64,000 nt of DNA, taken from Mesorhizobium_B sp035998495. GTDB lineage: Bacteria > Pseudomonadota > Alphaproteobacteria > Rhizobiales > Rhizobiaceae. The first letter of the stretch is position 1. Every line of letters starts with the position of its first letter. The position numbers and the translations under genes were made by a program. Below the pieces are notes generated by a model. It was given only the letters and a program-made list of their open reading frames with translations, did not search any database and was not told where the DNA came from. The DNA lies in contig DASYHP010000076.1 of the NCBI GenBank assembly GCA_035998495.1, forward strand, positions 3,863-67,862, read 5' to 3'. Positions 8,496-17,331 of this stretch are shown piece by piece.

Positions 8496-9134
8496 TCACT
8501 CCGGCGGGCGGTGCGGAACGCCTGGACGCGGCCGGTACCGCGGAAGGGACCAGCCATAGCGGAGCGCGGCGGCCCTGACGAGCAGCCCGACCGCGAAGCC
8601 CGCGCCGGCCGCCATGTCGCGCGGAGCGCCAAGCGCCAGCAGCGAGACGAAGAGCGCCGCCCCCGCCAGGGCGGCCGAGACATAGATTTCCCGGCTCAGG
8701 ATCACCGGGCTCTCACCCCCGAGAAGGTCGCGGATGATGCCGCCGAAGGTGGCCGTCGTCACGCCCATGGCGACGGCCACGATTCCGCCGGTCCCGGCAA
8801 GCACCGCCTTCTCGGCGCCGGTCACCGCGAACAAGGCCAGCCCGACCGCGTCCAGCCAGAGCAGGTAGCCGTAGCGGGACTGCGGGACGTGGGCCGCGAA
8901 GAACACGAGCACGGACACGAAGAGGCATGTCAGGAGATAGGCCGGCTCGCGGACCCAGAACACCGGCAAGCCCAAGAGCACGTCCCGCAACGTCCCCCCG
9001 CCGATGCCCGTGACCGTGCCCAGAAGGGCGAAGCCGACGATGTCCATCTGCTTGCGCGAGGCGACAAGCGCGCCCGTGACAGTGAAGGCGACCACGCCCA
9101 GCCAATCGAGGATCACCATCGCGGCCTGGAACAT
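8496..9134 (-). CDS. TRIC-family (UPF0126) cation channel
   Basis: This 212-residue membrane protein has seven hydrophobic segments built from two repeats. Each repeat has the family signature: G-I-G-G-G-T-L-R-D-V-L-L-G in the first and F-G-G-I-I-R-D-L-L-G-G in the second. Prokaryotic TRIC proteins form trimeric K+ (monovalent cation) channels in the inner membrane. The ATG has AAGGAG five bases upstream. The Pro/Arg-rich C-terminus is a soluble tail. It lies alone at the 3' side of the sugar operon on the same strand and is divergent from nothing obvious; there is no sign of shared function with it. Confidence 0.9.
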   Translation of the reverse strand: MFQAAMVILDWLGVVAFTVTGALVASRKQMDIVGFALLGTVTGIGGGTLRDVLLGLPVFWVREPAYLLTCLFVSVLVFFAAHVPQSRYGYLLWLDAVGLALFAVTGAEKAVLAGTGGIVAVAMGVTTATFGGIIRDLLGGESPVILSREIYVSAALAGAALFVSLLALGAPRDMAAGAGFAVGLLVRAAALRYGWSLPRYRPRPGVPHRPPE

Positions 9135-9202
9135 GGCGCTCCTTCAGCAGACCGGGCGAGTTGAGCCTGCCGTGCCCCGCACGGCATCGCCGAGCGGCCC
9201 GT

Positions 9203-10116
<914 letters not shown>

Positions 10117-10120
<4 letters not shown>

Positions 10121-11067
10121 CGCGCCCCCTCCTTCTTGCCGCCGGCCAGCATGATCACGGCGATGATGATGAGCCCCGTCAAAAGCAGCCGCGAGCCCGC
10201 CCCGAAGCCATAGGTGTTGAGCATGGTGACGAGCAGGAAGAGCAGCGCCGCCGCCCCCCACAGGCCGGGCAGGTTGGCGAAGCCGCCGGCGACGCTCGTG
10301 CCGCCGATCACCACGACCGCGATGGAAGCCAAAAGATATTCCGAGCCCATGTTGAGCGCGGCCCCGCCCGAGAAGCCCGAGAGAAGATAGCCGTTCAAGC
10401 CGGCGAAGGCCCCGGACAACGCGTAGGTCGCGAAGCGCACCCAGTCGACGGGCAGGCCGGCGAGCCGTGCCGCGCGCGCGTTCTGGCCGAGCGCGGTCAC
10501 CGTGCGGCCATAGATCGTGCGGTGGAGGACGACGCTCATGGCGGCCGTCACCCCGATGATCGTCACCGCCAGCACCGGCACGCCGTCGATCACCCAGGTG
10601 GTGAAGCTGGCCAGGCTCGGCGGCGGCTTGATGCGGATACCGCGACTGTAGGAGATCGCCGCCGAAAGCACGATGAAGCTCGAGGACAGCGTCGCGATGA
10701 TCGGCGGGATGCGCAGCAGGCGGATCAGCAAGTAATTGAAGACGCCCACCCCTACCCCGCAGCCCAGCGCGACGAGGAGGCCGAACAGGATCATGCCGTC
10801 CTGGCCGTTCATGACCTTCATGGCGACCGCGCCGGCCAGCGTCATCGTGGCGGGGATGGAGAGGTCCACATTGCCCGGCCCGAGCGTGATGACGAACATC
10901 TGGCCGACGGCGACGATGACGGAGAAGGTGGCGAAGGAAAGCGTCGCGGTCAGCACCTCGCCGCCACCCGTGCCGCCCGTAAAGGCGATCGTGGCGAGCC
11001 ACACGGCGAAGGCCCCGGCATAGGCCCAGATCCAGGGTTTCTCGCTGAGACGGCGGAGGGCGGTCAT
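10117..11067 (-). CDS. Sugar ABC transporter permease (RbsC/BPD_transp_2 family)
   Basis: A 316-residue inner-membrane protein with eight to ten hydrophobic helices. It shows the branched/ribose-type permease pattern G-P-G-N-V-D-L-S-I-P-A-T near residue 80, G-R-T-V-T-A-L-G-Q-N-A-R-A-A-R-L-A-G in the cytoplasmic coupling loop, and V-V-I-G-G-T-S-V-A-G-G near the end. It pairs with the second permease at 11306-12244 and the double ATPase at 12248-13714. A repeat element of about 156 bp separates it from the first permease gene. Its stop overlaps the start of the lactonase gene by 4 bp. Confidence 0.92.
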
Positions 11068-11095
11068 GGTGCGTCAACAGGCTGAGCGTCTTCTT

Positions 11096-11251
11096 CTCCC
11101 CGTTTACGGGGAGAAGGTGGCCCGAAGGGTCGGATGAGGGGCGGCGCGAACTCGGCAAGGTTGGCGCTGCCCCTCACCCTGCCCCTGCACGACGGCGATC
11201 GACACCCCTGTGTCGATCGCTGCTCGTCGCTCCGACCCCGTAAACGGGGAG
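11096..11251. repeat. Palindromic repeat element with inverted ends inside the sugar transporter operon
   Basis: The ends carry the 16-bp sequence CTCCCCGTTTACGGGG (11096-11111) and its exact reverse complement (11236-11251). The left end is itself a palindrome extending over 11093-11116. The middle holds an 11-bp perfect stem (GCGATCGACAC, 11195-11205, with its complement 11210-11220, loop of four). It fills most of the 238-bp gap between two co-directional permease genes. Such nested palindromes are typical of short non-coding intergenic repeats in Rhizobiales; I cannot tell copy number from one window. It could also act as an mRNA processing or partial terminator site. Confidence 0.7.
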
Positions 11252-11305
11252 AGGCGGGGCTGCCGCAATGGTCGGCCCAACCCACCGCTATCTCAAACAA
11301 CCCCC

Positions 11306-12244
11306 TCACGCCGCCCGCGCCTCCGTGCGGTTGATGAGCACGCGCAGCGCGAGCACCAGGATCAGAATGACGCCCTGCGCGCCGATCTGCCAGTCCGGGT
11401 CGAGCCTGAGAAAGGAGAGGAAGGAGGCGGCGAGCGTCAGCGTCATGGCGCCGATCACCGCGCCCACCGGCGACACCCGCCCGCCCGTGAACTCGCCTCC
11501 CCCCAGGATGACGCCGGCGATGGAAAGCAGCGTGTAGCGCAGCGCGATGTTGGCGTCGCCCGAGGTGGTGAGGCCCACCAGCGACAATCCCGCCAGCAAT
11601 CCGAACAGGCCGGCCAGGCCGAACATCACGACATGGATCTTGATGAGCGACCAGCCCGCGCGCTCGATCGAGCGCGGGTTGCCGCCCGCTCCCCGCAGCA
11701 CCGCACCGTAGGAACTGCGCATCAGCCCCCAGTGAACGACGAGCGCCAGGGCGACCGAGGCGAAGATCGTCATGGGCAGCAGCGGCGTCTTGACCTTCAT
11801 GGCGGCCTGGAGCCAGTCGGGCGCCTTGCCGCCAGGCGTGGGCAGCACCAGGATCGCCAGGCCCAACCAGACGAAGGACATGCCGAGCGTGACCACGATG
11901 GAAGGCAGGCCGCGCCAGAAGATCAGCGCGCCCACGGCCGCATAAACGAGAACGCCGCCCGCGAGCATGAGGACGCCGACGGCCGGGTCCGTGTTCAGCC
12001 AGGTCGCGCCCACGCAGGCCACGAAGCCGACATAGGCGCCGATGCCGAGGTCGAGCTCGCCAACCGCGATCACGAACATCTGCGCGACCGTGGCGAAGGC
12101 GATGGGCAGGGCCAGGTTGAGGAGCAGGTTCAGGCCGACATAGCTCATGGCTCGCGGCTGCATGACGAACACCGCGGCCAGCAGCACGGCCAGGCACAGC
12201 GCGGGAAGCGCGATGCGGATGTGACGGGCCAGAAAGCTTTGCAT
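11306..12244 (-). CDS. Sugar ABC transporter permease (RbsC/BPD_transp_2 family)
   Basis: A 312-residue membrane protein paired with the permease downstream. It has A-V-G-E-L-D-L-G-I-G-A-Y-V-G-F-V-A in the position of the family motif (ribose permeases read G-x-I-D-L-S-V-G), G-A-V-L-R-G-A-G-G-N-P-R-S-I-E-R-A-G-W in the ATPase coupling loop, and I-L-G-G-G-E-F-T-G-G near the C-terminus. It begins only 3 bp after the ATPase stop, so it is translated with it. The substrate is probably a pentose, hexose or sugar acid consistent with the operon's lactonase and UxaA-type dehydratase. Confidence 0.92.
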   Translation of the reverse strand: MQSFLARHIRIALPALCLAVLLAAVFVMQPRAMSYVGLNLLLNLALPIAFATVAQMFVIAVGELDLGIGAYVGFVACVGATWLNTDPAVGVLMLAGGVLVYAAVGALIFWRGLPSIVVTLGMSFVWLGLAILVLPTPGGKAPDWLQAAMKVKTPLLPMTIFASVALALVVHWGLMRSSYGAVLRGAGGNPRSIERAGWSLIKIHVVMFGLAGLFGLLAGLSLVGLTTSGDANIALRYTLLSIAGVILGGGEFTGGRVSPVGAVIGAMTLTLAASFLSFLRLDPDWQIGAQGVILILVLALRVLINRTEARAA

Positions 12245-12247
12245 CGG

Positions 12248-13714
12248 TCAGGCGGCCGCGTCGAAGGAGGACTGCAACACCTTCTCCTCGGAAAGCTCCG
12301 CGCGGGACAGTTCCGCCGCGATCCGGCCCTCGCGGAACACATAGACGTGGTCGCAATGGCGCAGCTCGTCCATTTCGGTCGTGTACCAAAGGAAGGAGCG
12401 GCCACGGTCGGCCTCGGCGCGCAGCATGCCATAGACCTCCTGCTTGGTGCCGATGTCCACGCCGCGCATGGGGTCGTCCATCAAGATGATGTCGGCGTCC
12501 GACCCGAGCGCGCGGGCGAACAGAACCTTCTGCTGATTGCCGCCCGAAAGCGACAGGATGGGGTTTTTCACATCCGGCGTGCGGATGCCGATCTTTTGAC
12601 GCCAGTCCTCGGCCATGATGCGCTCGGCGGCGGGCTGGATGAGACCTCCCCCACGCAGGGCGCGCAGCGAGGCGACGGTGAGATTCTTGCCGATCGACCA
12701 GAGCGGAAACACGCCGTCCGCCTGCCGGTCACCGGCCACGAAGCCCGTTTTGCCCCGCACCGTCACGTCGCGGACGCGGCCGCCCGCGCCGTCGAAGATG
12801 CGCCGCAGCATCGCCGTCTGGCCATGGCCGCCAAGGCCGGCCAGCCCGACGATCTCGCCACGGTGAAGGGTCAGGCGACGGTCGTCCGTTTGGCCTTCGG
12901 GCGCGGCCGAAACGACCGGCTCGCCGGTTCTCGCCCGGTTGGCGCGGGCGTCTCCGGCATCCTCATGCGCCACGCTGCCCATCGCCTCGATCAGGTTTTT
13001 CCGCGTGAACTCGCCGGCCGGTCGGTCGGCCACCACGCCGCCGTCGCGCATCACCACCACGCGGTCGGCCGTCGAAAGGATTTCGCCGAGCAGGTGCGAG
13101 ATCAGCGCCACCGCGCCGCCCTCGGCCACGAAGCGCCGGACATAGGCGAGGAGCTGCGCGGCCAGCACGGCGTCGAGCGAAGAGGTCGGCTCGTCCAGGA
13201 TGACCAGCCGCGCCGGCCGGTCGGACACGGAAAAGGCGCGCGCGATCTCCACCATCTGGCGGCGCGCGATGGAAAGGTCGCCCACGATCGCATCCGGGTC
13301 GATGCCGTGGCGGGGGAAGATGGCGTCGAGCCTTTCCGCGATGAGGGCCGCCGCGCGCTTTCGCCAGCCCAGGCCGCGCAAAGCGGGATGCATGATGCGC
13401 GCGTTCTCGGCCACCGACAGGTTAGGGCAGAGCGACAGCTCCTGGAACACGCAGCGGATGCCCTGGCCGGCGGCGGCGGCCACGCCCCAGCTTCCGGAAA
13501 GGTCGTGGCCGGACACCGCCACCCGGCCCTCGTCGGGCCGCAGCGTGCCGGCCAGCACGTTCATCAACGTGGATTTGCCCGCGCCGTTGTGCCCCACCAG
13601 GCCCACGCAGCTTCCGGCGGGGACGGACAGGTTCACGCCTTCCAACGCGCGCACCGCGCCGAAGCGCTTGGCGACGCCTTCCAACTGGACGAGGGGCGGA
13701 GCGGGCTTTTGCAT
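12248..13714 (-). CDS. Sugar ABC transporter ATP-binding protein, duplicated (RbsA/MglA type)
   Basis: Some 488 residues with two ABC domains. The first has a normal Walker A (G-H-N-G-A-G-K-S-T), Q-loop C-V-F-Q-E-L-S-L-C-P-N and Walker B L-V-I-L-D-E-P-T-S-S-L-D; its signature is L-S-I-A-R-R-Q rather than L-S-G-G-Q. The second has a clear L-S-G-G-N-Q-Q-K and I-I-L-M-D-D-P-M-R-G-V-D-I-G but no recognisable Walker A, as is usual for the degenerate half of this family, and the Walker B glutamate is Asp. The ATG at 13714 is preferred; an upstream TTG (13732) is possible. Neither start has a strong ribosome site, and a repeat element lies just upstream. Confidence 0.9.
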   Translation of the reverse strand: MQKPAPPLVQLEGVAKRFGAVRALEGVNLSVPAGSCVGLVGHNGAGKSTLMNVLAGTLRPDEGRVAVSGHDLSGSWGVAAAAGQGIRCVFQELSLCPNLSVAENARIMHPALRGLGWRKRAAALIAERLDAIFPRHGIDPDAIVGDLSIARRQMVEIARAFSVSDRPARLVILDEPTSSLDAVLAAQLLAYVRRFVAEGGAVALISHLLGEILSTADRVVVMRDGGVVADRPAGEFTRKNLIEAMGSVAHEDAGDARANRARTGEPVVSAAPEGQTDDRRLTLHRGEIVGLAGLGGHGQTAMLRRIFDGAGGRVRDVTVRGKTGFVAGDRQADGVFPLWSIGKNLTVASLRALRGGGLIQPAAERIMAEDWRQKIGIRTPDVKNPILSLSGGNQQKVLFARALGSDADIILMDDPMRGVDIGTKQEVYGMLRAEADRGRSFLWYTTEMDELRHCDHVYVFREGRIAAELSRAELSEEKVLQSSFDAAA

Positions 13715-13753
13715 TGTCGAGGGCAGCCACAAGCGGGCAGGACTGGCAATCCT

Positions 13754-13858
13754 CCCTCCCCTTGTGGGGAGGGACCGAGGGTGGGGTGAGGAGCGTGCCG
13801 CCGCGAAACCTCAGGCGTTATTACCCCCACCTCTTACCCCTCCCCACAAGGGGGAGGG
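13754..13858. repeat. Inverted-repeat intergenic element
   Basis: A 20-base arm CCCTCCCCTTGTGGGGAGGG at 13754-13773 is repeated in inverse at 13838-13858 with one extra G. Each arm is itself palindromic around TTGTGG/CCACAA. The element sits between the solute-binding protein gene and the ATPase gene of the same operon. The same core (CTCCCCACAAGGGGGAGG) and the adjacent TTACCCCCAC recur in the element at 34981-35113, so the two are members of one family. Its hairpins could reduce read-through and raise the ratio of binding protein to transporter, but that is inference. Confidence 0.75.
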
Positions 13859-13926
13859 GAACGGAGAGGGTTGCGTCAAACCGCAATAAGCAGGCTACCC
13901 GAACTCCCGCTAACGCGCAGAAGGGC

Positions 13927-14940
13927 CTATTTCGCGCCTTCGATCACCTTCTGGGCGTCCTCCAGCGTGTATTCCACATTCGCCACGCCGCCCGCTTCGG
14001 TGGTCTCGAGGTTCTGCTCGAGATTGGCTTGGTCGATGCGCAGGAAGGGCACGGTCAGATCCTTCGGCACGTCCTTGCCGTCGAGGATCTGCTGGGCGAC
14101 CCAGAAGGCGAGCGTGGACACGCCGGGCGCGATCGAGACCGACATGGTCTCGTAGCCGTTGGCGTCCTTCTGCTCCTTCCACCAGGCGAGTTCGTCCTGG
14201 CGGTTGCCCATGATGATGAGCGGCGTCGGACGGTTGGCCGCCGCGAAAGCCTGCGCCGCGCCATAGCCGTCGCCGCCCTGCGTCACGACGCCCTGCACCT
14301 CGGGCAGCGAGGGCAGGATGCCGGCCACGGCCTTCTGCGCCACGTCCTGCGCCCAGTCGCCATGCACCGAGCCCACGATCTTGAACTGCGGGTTCTCGGC
14401 CACGCCCTCGTGGATGCCGCTTGAGATCGCGTCGTCCACGAACACGCCGGCCAGCCCGCGGATCTCGAGCAGGTTGCCGCCGTCCGGCATCTTCTCCTTG
14501 AGATAGGTGATCTGGTCCTTGCCCATCTGCTTGAAATCGACGGCGATGCGCCAGGCGCAGGGCTCGGTCACGATGCCGTCGAAGGATACGACGATGATCC
14601 CGGCGTCGCAGGCCTCCTTAACCGCGCCGTTCAGCGCGTCCGGGGAGGCTGCGTTCAGCACGATCGCGTCATAGCCCTGCAGGATCATGTTCTGGATCTG
14701 CGCGGCCTGCTCGGTCACCTGGTTCTCGGCGGTGGTGAAGGGGTCGGCGGCGGCCACGATGCCGTCCGCGACCGCCTTCTTGGTCACCTTGTCCCAGGAG
14801 GCCAGCATGGCCTGGCGCCAGGAATTGCCGGCATAGTTGTTGGACAGCGCGATGCGCTTGTCCGCGGTGTCGGCATGCGCGGCGCCGACCGCCAGAAGCG
14901 AAGCGGCCCCGACCAGGGCTGCCGTGACGAGTTTCAGCAT
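13927..14940 (-). CDS. Periplasmic sugar-binding protein of an ABC transporter (ribose-type, Peripla_BP_4)
   Basis: A 337-residue protein with a signal peptide (MLKLVTAALV..., cleavage probably after A-A-H-A, residue 23). The mature part has the two-lobed pattern: I-A-L-S-N-N-Y-A-G-N-S-W-R-Q at the first strand, Q-A-A-Q-I-Q-N-M-I-L-Q-G-Y-D-A-I-V-L-N-A-A-S at the lobe junction, and V-V-T-Q-G-G-D-G-Y-G in the second lobe. The ligand should be a sugar or sugar acid delivered to the permeases at 10.1-12.2 kb. It is the first transporter gene, following uxaA by 66 bp. Confidence 0.92.
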   Translation of the reverse strand: MLKLVTAALVGAASLLAVGAAHADTADKRIALSNNYAGNSWRQAMLASWDKVTKKAVADGIVAAADPFTTAENQVTEQAAQIQNMILQGYDAIVLNAASPDALNGAVKEACDAGIIVVSFDGIVTEPCAWRIAVDFKQMGKDQITYLKEKMPDGGNLLEIRGLAGVFVDDAISSGIHEGVAENPQFKIVGSVHGDWAQDVAQKAVAGILPSLPEVQGVVTQGGDGYGAAQAFAAANRPTPLIIMGNRQDELAWWKEQKDANGYETMSVSIAPGVSTLAFWVAQQILDGKDVPKDLTVPFLRIDQANLEQNLETTEAGGVANVEYTLEDAQKVIEGAK

Positions 14941-15006
14941 TCCATTCCTCCCGATTGCTGGATCAGTTTCGCCCGGCGTCCTCCCGCCGGACCATCGTTC
15001 CCGTGG

Positions 15007-16536
15007 CTACATGGTCGCGCCGATCTGCCAGGGAACGAATTCGTTGTCGCCGTAGCCGAGCTCTTCCGACTTGGTCTTCCTGCCCGAGGCCACGGCGAGG
15101 ATCTCGCGAAAGATCTCCTCACCCTTCTCCCCCAGCGACACCCCTTCGAGGACGTCGCCGCAGTTGATGTCCATGTCGTCCCGCATCCGCTCATAGACAG
15201 GCGTGTTGGTGGCGAGCTTGATGGAGGGCGTGGGCTTGCAGCCATAGGCCGAGCCGCGGCCGGTGGTGAAGGCGAGCACGTTCGCCCCGCCCGCCACTTG
15301 GCCGGTCGCCGCCACGGGGTCATAGCCCGGCGTGTCCATGAACACGAAGCCCTTCGCCGTCACCTTGTCGGCGTAGCGATAGACCGCGTTGAGCGGCGTC
15401 GTGCCGCCCTTGGCCGCCGCCCCCAGGGACTTCTCAAGAATCGTGGTGAGGCCGCCCAGCTTGTTGCCGGGCGAGGGGTTGTTGTTCATCTCCATCTGGT
15501 TGCGGGCGGTGTAGTCCTCCCACCAATGGATGATGTCCACGAGCTTTTCGCCCACCTCGCGGCTTGCCGCCCGCCGGGTGAGCAGGTGCTCGGCGCCGTA
15601 GATCTCCGGCGTTTCCGACAGGATCGCCGTGCCGCCGTGCTTGACCAGGATGTCGGCCGCCACGCCCAGCGCAGGGTTCGCCGTGATGCCGGAATAGCCG
15701 TCCGAGCCGCCGCATTGCAGCGCAAGCACCAGTTCCGAGGCCGGCACGGTTTCGCGCCGGGCGGCGTTGACGGTCGGCAGCATGGCCTTGACCGCCTCGA
15801 CGCCGGCCTCCACCGTCTTCCTCGTTCCACCCACCTCCTGGATGGTCATGGTGCGGAACGTGTCGCATTCCTTTATGCCGTAGGCTTCCTTGAAGCGCGG
15901 AATCTGGAAGCCTTCGCAGCCCAGCCCCACCATGATCACGCCGCCCATATTGGGGTTGGTGGCGTAGCCCCAGGTGGTCTTCTTCAGCGTGTCGAAGATC
16001 ACCCCGCGATAGTCGATCACGCAGCCATTCGCCTGCTTCAGCGCCACGATGCCGTCGATGTTGGGATAATCGTCGAGGACGCCGGAGCGCTCGATCTCCT
16101 TGGCGATGAAGCCGGCCACCGTGGTCGAGCAGTTCACGCTCGTGAGGATGCCCACATAGTTGCGCGTGCCCACCGAGCCGTTCGAGCGCCGGAAACCCTC
16201 GAACGTCGCCCGCTCGCCCTCCGGCACGAAATCCACGGGCGCGGCGCCCTCGCAGAAGGCGTAGTCGCGCTCGAACTCGTGCATGAAGACATTGTGCTCG
16301 TGCACCCAGTCGCCGGCCTCGATCGGTTGCTTGGCGAAGCCGATGATCTGGCCGAACTTGACGATCGGGCCATCGGCCGCGATCGCCTGCGCCGCCAGCT
16401 TGTGCCCGAACGGGATCCTCGCCCGCGCGACGGTCTCGCCCACGGGCGCGCCCGCCTCGATGCGCTCGGCGGCGACGAGCACGTTGTCGTCAGGGCTCAG
16501 GCGAAGCGCCCGGGCCGGTTTGGCATGGAGGTTCAT
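15007..16536 (-). CDS. uxaA: UxaA-family altronate dehydratase (hydrolase)
   Basis: A full-length enzyme of about 509 residues. The N-terminal ~90 residues form the SAF domain (L-S-P-D-D-N-V-L-V-A... and I-P-F-G-H-K-L-A). The main domain opens with G-F-R-R-S-N-G-S-V-G-T-R-N-Y-V-G-I-L, the signature of galactarate dehydratase/altronate hydrolases, and later has L-A-L-Q-C-G-G-S-D-G-Y-S-G-I-T-A-N-P-A-L-G. These iron-dependent enzymes turn an aldonate such as D-altronate into the 2-keto-3-deoxy acid. The ATG at 16536 gives the usual N-terminus; the frame continues to 16581 across the operator. First gene of the operon, divergent from gntR. The altronate assignment is by family; a related hexonate is possible. 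Confidence 0.85.
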   Translation of the reverse strand: MNLHAKPARALRLSPDDNVLVAAERIEAGAPVGETVARARIPFGHKLAAQAIAADGPIVKFGQIIGFAKQPIEAGDWVHEHNVFMHEFERDYAFCEGAAPVDFVPEGERATFEGFRRSNGSVGTRNYVGILTSVNCSTTVAGFIAKEIERSGVLDDYPNIDGIVALKQANGCVIDYRGVIFDTLKKTTWGYATNPNMGGVIMVGLGCEGFQIPRFKEAYGIKECDTFRTMTIQEVGGTRKTVEAGVEAVKAMLPTVNAARRETVPASELVLALQCGGSDGYSGITANPALGVAADILVKHGGTAILSETPEIYGAEHLLTRRAASREVGEKLVDIIHWWEDYTARNQMEMNNNPSPGNKLGGLTTILEKSLGAAAKGGTTPLNAVYRYADKVTAKGFVFMDTPGYDPVAATGQVAGGANVLAFTTGRGSAYGCKPTPSIKLATNTPVYERMRDDMDINCGDVLEGVSLGEKGEEIFREILAVASGRKTKSEELGYGDNEFVPWQIGATM

Positions 16537-16581
16537 GGTGCGGCAGCGTTCCCGCGCGATTGACCGGTGTTTGCGCAGCAT

Positions 16582-16595
16582 ACTAACATGTTAGT
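16582..16595. promoter_or_regulatory. Candidate GntR (FadR-type) operator
   Basis: ACTAACATGTTAGT is a perfect 14-bp palindrome midway in the 84-bp gap between divergent uxaA (ATG at 16536) and gntR (ATG at 16621). Its position fits a site through which the adjacent FCD-type GntR regulator represses both its own gene and the uxaA-transporter-lactonase operon. The match to a regulator is by location and symmetry only. Confidence 0.75.
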
Positions 16596-16620
16596 CCGGC
16601 ATGCAACGGCAAAATGCACG

Positions 16621-17331
16621 ATGAGCCAACCTCTCGCTGACGAGTTCGTCCTCGCTCCGCCCTCCCGCGCGCGGGGCGGCGCCACCGAGCGCGTCGCCTC
16701 GGCGCTACGCGAGGCCATCGTCACGCTCGAATTCCCGCCGGGGGCCGTGCTCGACAAGGCGGTTCTCGCCCAGCGCTTCGGCGTGTCACGCTTCCCCATC
16801 GCCGAAGCCTTCAACCGGCTCAAGGCCGAAGGGCTCGTGGACATCCGCCCGCAAAGCGGCACGACGGTGTCGCTCCTTCGGCTCCGCGACGCGCGGGAAA
16901 ACATGTTCTTGCGCCGGGCGCTCGAAGGCGAGGCGGCGGCGCTGCTCGCGACACGCGCCGACTCCGCCTTGGTCGCTGCGACGGAAGCGAGCCTGCACCG
17001 TCAAAAGGCGGCCGTGGAGGCCGGCGACCAGCCGGGCTTTCACCGGCTCGACCTCGAATTCCACGACATCCTCACCTCGGCCGTGGGCTATCCTCGCATG
17101 CGGGCTTTGGTCGAGCAGGCGCGGCTCGCGCTCGACCGGGCGCGGCGCGTCCTCATCACCCCGCGCCGCCACCAGCTTTCCATGGCCGAGCACGAGGCGA
17201 TCGTCGCCGCCATTCGCGAGGGCGAGGGCGAGGCCGCGCGTGCGGCCATGGCCCGGCACATCGATTCGGTGATGACGGAGTTGGAAGGCTTCGCCGAAGC
17301 CAATCCCGGCGCGTTCGCCGATCAGGGCTGA
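16621..17331 (+). CDS. GntR-family transcriptional regulator (FCD/FadR subfamily)
   Basis: A 236-residue regulator. Residues ~20-80 form the winged helix, with A-L-R-E-A-I-V-T-L-E-F-P-P-G-A-V-L and L-A-Q-R-F-G-V-S-R-F-P-I-A-E-A-F-N-R-L (the usual recognition helix has R-x-P-V-R-E-A-L). The C-terminal FCD domain has R-R-A-L-E-G-E-A, F-H-R-L-D-L-E-F-H-D-I-L and M-A-E-H-E-A-I-V-A-A-I, giving the Asp/His metal and effector ligands. It is likely a repressor of the divergent uxaA operon, released by a sugar acid. The first ATG in good context is 16621; the gene ends 10 bp inside the 3' end of the pat-like gene. Confidence 0.9.
   Translation: MSQPLADEFVLAPPSRARGGATERVASALREAIVTLEFPPGAVLDKAVLAQRFGVSRFPIAEAFNRLKAEGLVDIRPQSGTTVSLLRLRDARENMFLRRALEGEAAALLATRADSALVAATEASLHRQKAAVEAGDQPGFHRLDLEFHDILTSAVGYPRMRALVEQARLALDRARRVLITPRRHQLSMAEHEAIVAAIREGEGEAARAAMARHIDSVMTELEGFAEANPGAFADQG

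Noticed and set aside
11096..11251. CRISPR repeat or tRNA-like structure
   Set aside because: The repeats are inverted rather than regularly spaced direct copies, and no tRNA cloverleaf or T-loop is seen.
11210..13789. An 859-codon frame on the plus strand
   Set aside because: Antisense to the sugar ABC permease and ATPase genes; composition is Arg/Gln/His-rich and non-protein-like.
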